Of a stretch of DNA of 27,504 nucleotides, positions 12,301 through 21,300 are shown in pieces (position 1 is the stretch's first letter; every line of letters starts with the position of its first letter). Origin of the DNA: Baffinella frigidus (lineage: Eukaryota; Cryptophyceae; Cryptomonadales; Baffinellaceae); the NCBI GenBank assembly GCA_026770585.1, contig MU646577.1:419613-447116 (forward strand), in the 5' to 3' direction. The position numbers were made by a program, and so were the translations under genes. A model generated the notes under the pieces. It was not told the origin of the DNA. It saw only the letters and a program-made list of their open reading frames with translations, and made no database searches.

Positions 12301-15300
12301 GATACAGTCCATCTAACCTATTTGTACTAGAATCTCATCCATTCCAATGGATTCCAAACGGAATTCCCTCGGGAAATCCGGGGGGGAAGGCCTTGGGTCG
12401 CTACTCAGCGGAACCGGGCGGGTCTTTGGTGTCTACCCTCCACCCTAACCCCAAAGCCCCACACCAGACGTACATCCCCCGCAGCGGACTTCGAAGGGAT
12501 TTCGAATAACCCTTAAGCGATAATACCTACGACCCTACGGTAGGCAATATCGTAGGGACGTAGGGGGGTTCCTACGGATAAGGTAACGGCAAGGTGGTTA
12601 TAATCCAGCAAAAAATCCCTTCGTAGCCCGCTGTGTGGCTAACCCCAAAACCCCAACCCAGGCGTACTTCTTGAGAGGGGCAGGAACACGTGATCCGAAA
12701 GGCTACACCCCCGCATAAAGTCATCTCGTGTGTAAAGCGACACATCGTAACAATTTGGTTCCAGACGGGGCACGTGCTTGAAGGGTAGGGTCGAGGGTTC
12801 AGGGTTTTGGGGTTTAGGGGTTGGGGTTTGGGAGAGGGACTTGGGGCGAGGCAGAAGATGAAGCCCGGCGGACCCTTGTTGTCTGCGGACACGATCGAAT
12901 ACGCCACGTACGGCAGCTCGCATATCTGCCGAGGTCGAGGGTGCGGGGTTCAGGGTTCAGGGCGCACACCCTAAACGCCGAACCCATCTCAATGCAGGAC
13001 ACGTGATAGCGACGAAGTAGAGACGATCGAGTACGCCACGTAGGGCAGCTCGCATATATGCCGTTAAATTTTAGGGATCAGAATGTTTAGGGGTCTGGGT
13101 TTACGGGGATTACGTGGTCGAGGAAGGGTTCAGGTATACTGCAAGACACATGGTAGCGAAACAACAGAGACGATCGAATAGGCGACATACGGCAGATCTG
13201 CCGAGTGTTCCGTGCTAGTGAGCACCCCCCCCCTGCAAAGTACAAATCTCCGACATGCGCTCAGGTCCACCAGCCCCCAGACTGGAACCAAATCGCCTTT
13301 TTCGAAGCCTGGATGTGTACCACAGCGCGCCGGAATCCGGTGGATTTAGCCTCAAATACTGTGTCTACTGTCTGCAGATACGATCGAGTAGGCGACGTTG
13401 GGAAGCTCGCAGATCTGCGAGAGGGGTTTGCGTGATTGATCTGGTGGTGCGTGCTGGATGCTTGTGCTGTTACACGCCACCCTGGAGGCAGGGTGGGGGT
13501 ATTTTGAGCACTCTTAAGTCAACCCCCCTGGAATGGACTGAGATCTCAGTCCCCCGTGATGAATGGATCTGGTACAAAACGGTCTTGTACGTATTTTAGT
13601 GGTACAAATCCTGTCACCTTTTGCGATAAAGGGTTATTCGGGATTGGCCGCAAGTCCCCTCCAGGGTGGTGTTCATGTTCCGGTGAGCCTCAAACATATA
13701 AAGGCTGCGAAAAAGGTTATACAAAACTGCAACTACATTTCCCAAGAGCTGGTTTATGGAGCTTAGGATATCCGTAGAAACACCCCCATGTCCCTACGGA
13801 TGGCCTACCGTAGGGCCCTATGGATTTTCCTCGTATGGGTTATACACGAATCCCATTGTAGACCTTTGAGTGGTAGGGTTTTGGGGCCTTACTCGCTCCT
13901 CGCCCGAGAGTAGGGTTTAGGGATGATGGATTTTATGTGTCAGGGCTTGGGGGATACGGTGTTTAGGGGCTCTAGGTGCTAGGGTTCTTGGTGCTAGGGC
14001 TTACGGGGATTACGTGATCACGGATCCCCTAGAATCCCCCAAAATCGTAGACAGGTTATGAGGGGGTTACGTGATCATCTCCCGAGAGCACGATGAGGCG
14101 CCCGTGGTTCGGGTCGAATTTCACTTGGGGCTGCAACATACAATGCAGCCAAAAAAATATGAAGGCTGCGAACAAGGTTATACAACAATACGTTTTCTAC
14201 ATTATCCAAGTCAGGGTTCACGGGGGTTACGTGGTCCTCGCCCGAGAGCACGACGAGGCGCCCGTGGTTCAGAAACAGCTCGAAATCCTTCATCGGGAGC
14301 TGTACACGTGAGGCAGTGTGTAGTAATTTTCACGTGTTTGGTCACGTGTCGCCCCGCTTCTCGGGGGGACACGTGACCACCTCCGTACAAAACGCCTACA
14401 ATCGACATGTAAAAAAGGTGCTTGGGATAGCCTCGTGTGGTACGGGGGTTACGTGGTCCTCGCCCGAGAGCACGATGAGGCGCCCGTGGTTCGGAAACAG
14501 CTCGAAATCCTTCATCGCTCGCAGGTCAGACTCGCGCACCTGAACCGTCGCGAGGGAGTGTTTTTAGCGGCCGCGATGCAAGTTTCAGGCACCAAACGAC
14601 GCGAGGGAGTGCTTTTAGCGGTCGCGATGCACATTTTAGACTAAAAGGACGCGATGAGTGTGGTTAGTGGACGTGATGCGAGTTTTGAGGAGGTTTGGAG
14701 GACACGATGCACAGTTTTTAGGCCAGGGTGCAGAGATTTTATGACTCAATGTGGTGATTTTGGAGGGTAAGATAGGAAGAGCCCGAAATCCTTCATCGCT
14801 CGCAGGTCCGACTCGCGTACCTAAACGGTACATACGAGATGACTTTACACGGGGTTGTAAAGTGGTAGAGGATGCTATAATCCGTCATCACTCGCAGGTC
14901 GCTCTCGCGCACCTGAACCGTCGCAAGGGAGTGTTTTTACCGGACGCGACACGTCACGTGACGTGATTACCGGACGTGACACCGTGGGTTTTCGACTAGA
15001 AGGACGCGATGCAGTGTGGTTAGTGGACGTGATGCAAGTTTTGGGGAGGGTTCGAGGACGCGATGCAGTGTTTTTAGGAAACGGTCAAGTGATTTTGGAG
15101 GGTAAGATAGGAAGAGCTCCAAATCCTTCATCGCTCTCGCGCACGTGAACCCTCGCGAGGGGTTAGGGTTTAGGGTTGCGGGTGTAGGGCTTAGGCTTTA
15201 CACACCAAAAGAAGCGCCACACAGGTCCTGCATGAACGATAGAGGCCTTTACCACACGGTGGACTACGAACCTTTCATCAAAAGTCAACTTGCCTTCAGG

Positions 15301-18300
15301 CAATTAACCTTGAAGGATTTTCTGGGGCAATTTGGTCACGTTACACCCTGGAATCCAGGGTCCACGAAACCCTCGTAGCCTACCGTGTGGTCACAACCAA
15401 CACGGCCGCCACGAACCTGAACTCCGCGGAATCAGCTGCGGAAACGATTTAAAATGTTGCTTTCTGGCAACAAAATTTACTACACAATTGGGTCTTACTT
15501 GTAATAGTAAAGCATCTGTGTAGTAATTTTCATTGCCTTAGAAGTAATATTTTTAATCTTTTCCAGGTGAGTATCGTGTTCCCCCCTAGCACCATAGCAC
15601 AAAACGAGACGCGATACAGGTATGAGCTAACAACGAACACAACCAAACAATGGCAAAAGTTGATAATGCTGGTGCTCAACCGTCAACTTTGGGCGTCGTT
15701 TGATTGCGTGCGTGGCCACCAGATACGAAACCCGCTCTATGCGAGAACCTGCACGCGAATCTGGTGCCCTCCTCGTATCCCGTCGCCCGAGTCACAGGCC
15801 CCCCCAAAATCAGGCGTGGAAGGGTTGACTGAATTTCTAGGAACCTCCCCAAGCCCCGACAGAGAGAGATGGGTGGGAGCCTGGACGAGGATCGTGGGTC
15901 CTCCTCGTATCCCGTCCCCCGAGTCGCACCACGCCTCCCCCCACAAGCACCACAGGCCACACAGTGGGCTTCGCAGATCGGTCCATTTATTTACGTGGTA
16001 CTAATTAAGTATTGCTCACAACAAAGACATTTTATTGGCCAAAATTCGACCGTGTCAGTACAGGTTATGGGTGTGACCTGGACGCGAATTTTGTGGCCTC
16101 CTCGAATCCCGTCCCCCGAGTCACACCACGCCCACGACTTGCTGCGGATTTTCTGTTGAGAATTTGGGGTTTAGGATTTGGGGTTTGGGGTTGGAGGTTT
16201 AGGGTTTGGGATTTAGGGTTTAGGGTTTGGGGCTTGGGGTTCGGGGTTTGGGTGTTAGGATTTGGGGTTTGGGGTTGAGTGTTTAGGTTTTAGTGTTTGG
16301 GGTTGATAGGTCAGGGTTTAGGGTTTAGGGTTTAGGGTTTAGGGTTTAGGGTTTAGGGTTTAGGGTTTAGGGTTTAGGGGTTAGGGTTTAGGGGTTAGGG
16401 TTTGGGGTTCAGGGTGTATGGTTTACCGGGTGGTACGTGGGGAGGATCTTGAGCAGCGTCGCAGGCTGCGATCAAAGGCAAACAGTTTTAGTCAACTTCT
16501 GTTGCGATCAAAGAACTTGAAACATTCAGTTGACTGCTGCTGCGATCGAAGCCCAGCCAGAGTTAGTCAACTGCCGTTACAAAAACAACGATACATTCTT
16601 TGTTTTTTTGCTCAATTTTCCTGATGGCCTTTGTGGGATTCTCCCCTCGAGAATGCCGGAGCACTCTATTTACATGTGGGGAGGGTAAAACTTTGTACCA
16701 GGATAACGTAAACAACCTCCTTTCTGGCCTAATTTGGTTGCGAGACCAATCTCACGAAAGTTACTACACAAATGCCCACTAGTAAAATCAAACGGGCTTA
16801 AATAGATCCCTCTCGCATTCTCGTGTGTGTGGCTGTGCGAGCAGTGGTACCAGTACACACCAGTGTCATGGGGCCTAAACCTTAAACCCTGAACCCTAAA
16901 CCCCAAACCCTGAACCAGGAGGAGCCCACTAGAGGTACCACAAAAACACTGCATCGCGTCCTCCAACCCTCCCCACAACTTACATCACGTCCACTAACCA
17001 CACTGCATCGCGTCCTTCTAGTCGAAAACCCACGGCGTCACGTCCGGTAAACACGTCACGCAGCAGCGACTTTCACGATCGCCACGAAACACTCCTCAGT
17101 AACTTTCATTACCTTTGGAGCCATTCCATGCCAAATTAGCCAGCCACGAGGTTGGAAGCCCCTATCCTGGTACCAATGTTTACAACCCCACATGTAAATA
17201 GGATCCTCCAACATTTTCGAGTGGGAGCGGTGGTACCGATGCAGAAGCGACTCTCACGATCACAGCAAAGCACTCCTCAGTAAGTGTCATTGCCTTGGGA
17301 TCCATTCCATGCCAAATGAGGCCAGCCACGAAGTTGGAACACCGTAGCGTGGTTCAAATGTTTACACCCCCACATGTACATAGGGCCCTCTTGGATTCTC
17401 GAGTGGTTGAGTGGGACGCTGTGCTTGCGGAGGTACCGATGCACCAGCCACTAGGTTGGAAACCCCTATCCTGGTACCAATGTTTACAACCCCACTTGTA
17501 AATAGGATCCTCCAACATTTTCGAGTGGGAGCGGTGGTACCGAAGGAGAAGCGACGCTGTGCATGCGGAGTGTGGTAAATATCGATATCCAAAAGCAATT
17601 AATTAATACTTTTGCAGAGATTAATGCGGAGGTACCGACGCAGAAGCGACTCTCACGATCGCGGCGAAGCACTCCTCGGTCACGTGCCCCCTGCCAACAA
17701 TACATGTAAAACAATCGTGCCCAGAACGTGGGGGTTTCCGAATCAGGGTTCAGGTTTCGGGGTTCAGGGTTCATGGTTCATGGTTCAGGGTTCAGGATTC
17801 AGGGGTAGGGTTTATGGTTTGGGTTTTCGGGTTTTCGGGTTTTCGGGTTTTCGGGTTTTCGGGTTTTCGGGTTTTCGGGTTTTCGGGTTTTCGGGTTCAG
17901 GGTTCGGGGTTCAGGGTTCAGGATTCAGGGGTAGGGTTCATGGTTTGGGTTTTCGGGTTTCAGGTTTCGGGGTTTAGGGTTTAGAGGGTCACCGGCTGAT
18001 GCGGAGCTCCTCAGGAAGGTGGTGGGTGTGCTTGTCGAGGTGCAACGAATGATGGACCATCGCGGCCACGCCCCCCACGATATGCCCCACCACTTCTTCT
18101 GCGGTCGGAGAAGAGGGTTAAGACAGTCGCGGAAGAGGGTTAAGACGGTCGTAGACAATGGATCTGCGGTCACCACACGAGGCGGACCAAACACCTTTTT
18201 TAAACCCGGGGAGCTGTACAAGTGAGGCGGTGTGTAGTAATTTTCATGTGTTTGGTCACGTGCCCACCCGCGTTTCAGGCGGACACGTGACCTGCTCCGT

Positions 18301-21300
18301 ACAAAGCGCCTACAATCGACATTTAAAAAGGGTGCGTGTCGAGGTGCAACGAATGATGGATCATCGCGGCCACGCCCCCCACGATATGCCCCGTCACTTC
18401 TTCTGCGGTCGGAGAAGAGGGTTAAGACAGTCGCGGAAGAGGGTTAAGACGGTCGTAGACAATGGATATGAGAGCGAATGATGGATCATCGCGGCCACGA
18501 CCCCCGCGATATGCACCGCCACTTCTTCTACGGTCGGGTGGGAGGGTTAAGAGAGTCGAAAAAGAGGGTTAAGAGAGTCGCTGAAGAAGGTTAAGACAGT
18601 CGTAGACAATTAATATGAGGGCGAATGCGCGAGCACACCCACCCACAAACAATAATGTGTCCGCATTAGATTGGACGAACGATGAAAATACTTTTCATTG
18701 CTTCCTAGCACTGCCTCAGTCTATTCAGTTTCATCAATTTGGCGAGACCACCCTGTTTTCCACTCTAAAGTTGACGGATTTGAACCGCAAACCCAGCATG
18801 TCAACTTAGGAATAGTCAGCCAACCCGACTGAGGCAGAGCTAGACTTTTCACGTCGGAGGGCTGTAGAGAACCTGCACTGCTAGCGAGAACATTTCACCG
18901 TAAGTCAACTGGCTCATCCTCGACACTAAGTTGCCGGGGATCCCAGAACAGGCAATTGGCTTAAGACTCTGGCTGACAGGGCAGTTGACTTCAGGCGAAA
19001 TGTTCTGGATGGAGAGAATCTGGTTGGCCCACGACAGTCAACGCTACCCAAGCACCCTTTTTAAATGTCTACTATAAGCGTTTTGGATGGAGTTGGTCAC
19101 GTGGCTACACGGAAAGCGAGTAGCCACGTGACCAAACATATGAAAGTTTCTACCCAATAATCACTTGTACAGCTCTTCGGGTTTTAAATTGAGGAATGGA
19201 ACTGCCTCATGTGGGGAGAGAACCTGGTTGGCCCACGACAGTCGACATTTTCCGCGTCACCTGATCCCGCCAACGGTAAAATGTCACCCCCATTTTCGAA
19301 GAGCAATGTCACCCCCATTTTCAAAGAGCAATGTCACCCCCAGTTTCAGAGAGTAATCTTGCCCCCAGTTTCAAAACGCAATGGTACACCAAGTTTCACA
19401 GAGCAATCTCACCCACAGTCTCACCAATCGCACCTCCAATTTCAGAGAGCAGTCTCAACCCCAGTCCCACAGAGCCGTCTCACCCCTTGTTCGGTTGCAC
19501 TCCTCTCCACGCTTGCACGCAAACGCAACCTGAAAAGAAAAACCCACATTAAAATATAACGCCACCTTAAAAGAAAACGCCCTTAAAAGAAAACGCCACC
19601 TTAAAAAGAAAAACAGCCAACGCCGTCTGTGTCACGCGAACCCACCCGTTCACATGAAAACAACAGTGGCAAAGTTAATTTTCCAATTTTGCAAAATTAA
19701 CTGAATCTGTTGGGTATCCTCCTTGAAAAAAACGGGTTCAAAACAACTGAACGTCGTGTTTGGGTGGATTTACGACGGCAGCAAAACGATCAAACTCGTG
19801 TGGTTTCCTCTTGGGAAAAGGCGGGGGCTAAAAAACGAGTGAGTTTCGCGTGGTTTCCTCTTGGGAAAAGACGGGATCAAAACCACTGAATTTGGTATTT
19901 GGGGGGAAGTACTTCGGGTTTTCGGCCCGCCTGTTGGTCCGCCTCTATCGAAACCTTCCGCTGTTTGTCTGATGGGTTGGGTTTTAGGGTTGAGGAACAC
20001 GGCGGGTTAGTGTTTATGGTTCAGGAACAAGACAGGTGAGGGTTGAGGGTTCAGGAACAAGCTGGGTTAGGGGCTAGGGGTCAGGAACAAGACGGGTCAG
20101 GGGTTACGGTTCAGGAACAAGAAGGGTTGGGGTTTATGTTTCAGGAACACGATGGGTCAGGGTTTAGGGTTCAGGAACAAGACAGGTGCGGGTTGAGGGT
20201 GCAGGAACAAGACGGGTTAGGGGTTCCACTTAGCAGCCACCGGGGGCTTCACGGATACAGTCCATCTTAACGATTTGTACTAGAATCTTATCCCTTGCCC
20301 TGGAATTCTGACCGGAATTTCACCTTGAAGTCAAGGTGAAAAGGTCTTCTCTCGCTGCTCAGTGGTAGGGGTCAGGGGCAAGACGGTGTTTGTCCCCTCG
20401 CGGAGGTAGAGGATGATTTCATGTGGAAACGCTTTGAAGTTTCAAAAGTCGGCAGTGAAATTTACCACACAGAACGGTGTTTACTAGTGACATTGAAGAA
20501 AACGAGTAATAATTTCCATTGAATTCCAGTTTTTAAATTAAAATATTTTCCACATGAGATTGTAGCAAGCAGTGCCGCCTGTTCAGCGAGAATCCTACTC
20601 ACGCGCATGCACACGCACACACATGCACAGATAAACACGCACAGTCATGCACAGACACAGACACAGACACAGACACAGACACAGACACAGGCACAGACAC
20701 CGACACCGACACAGACCCAGACCGAGACACACCCTCAACCCCAACCCCTTCACATCAACGTGAAACAGGCGATTTTCTCCCACTCTTAAGTTTTTTATCC
20801 CACTCTTAACAGGCGATTTTCTCCCACTCTTACGTGAAACAGGCGATTTTCTCCCACTTTTAAGGCTGGTCGGTGGTGGGGGGTCTGGCACCTTGGAAGG
20901 GGTTGGGGTTTAAGGTTTAGGGTTCAGGTTTCAGAGATTAAGGATTGTGATTCAGGATTTAGGGTTCAGGGTAAGGGGTTAGGTGTTAGGGATTTGGGGT
21001 TAGGGTTTCAAGTTCAGGGTTTAGGGCTGAGGGTTTAGGGGGCTTAGGGTTTAGACCTTTGAAGGGATGAAGGGGCCCGGTTGTGGGTTGAGTGTTTAAG
21101 GTTTCGGGCGTAGGGTTTAGGGTTCAGGGTTTATGGTTTAGGTTTGAGGGTTCGAGGGTCAGGGTTCAGGGCTCGGTTTGGGTTATATGGTTTAGGGTTC
21201 AACGTTTCTGGTTTCTGGTTTAGGGTTTAGGGTGTAGGGTTTAGGGTTAAGGGTTTAGGGTTTAGGGTTTAGGGTTTAGGGTTTAGGGTTTGGGGGTTAG

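Larger units (their letters stand above)
12244..13424 (-). repeat. Echoes of exon 10
   Basis: 5' copies at 13019-13060, 13165-13201 and 13373-13424 read ELPYVAYSIVS or close variants; the 13373 copy keeps CAG before ICELP. A short 3' copy at 12244-12270 repeats the end CCTCGCTCCAA|GTCTGC. Confidence 0.65.

Noticed and set aside
16012-16278. Open frames reading GFRVWGLGFGV-type peptides (also near 9476, 17612, 25159)
   Set aside because: They are translations of degenerate TTTAGGG/TTTGGGG repeats, with no splice or codon evidence.
18158-18225. Plus-strand frame ending GELYK and stop, like the tail of a fluorescent reporter
   Set aside because: Only a short match, also present in two other copies of the hairpin element; not a vector.
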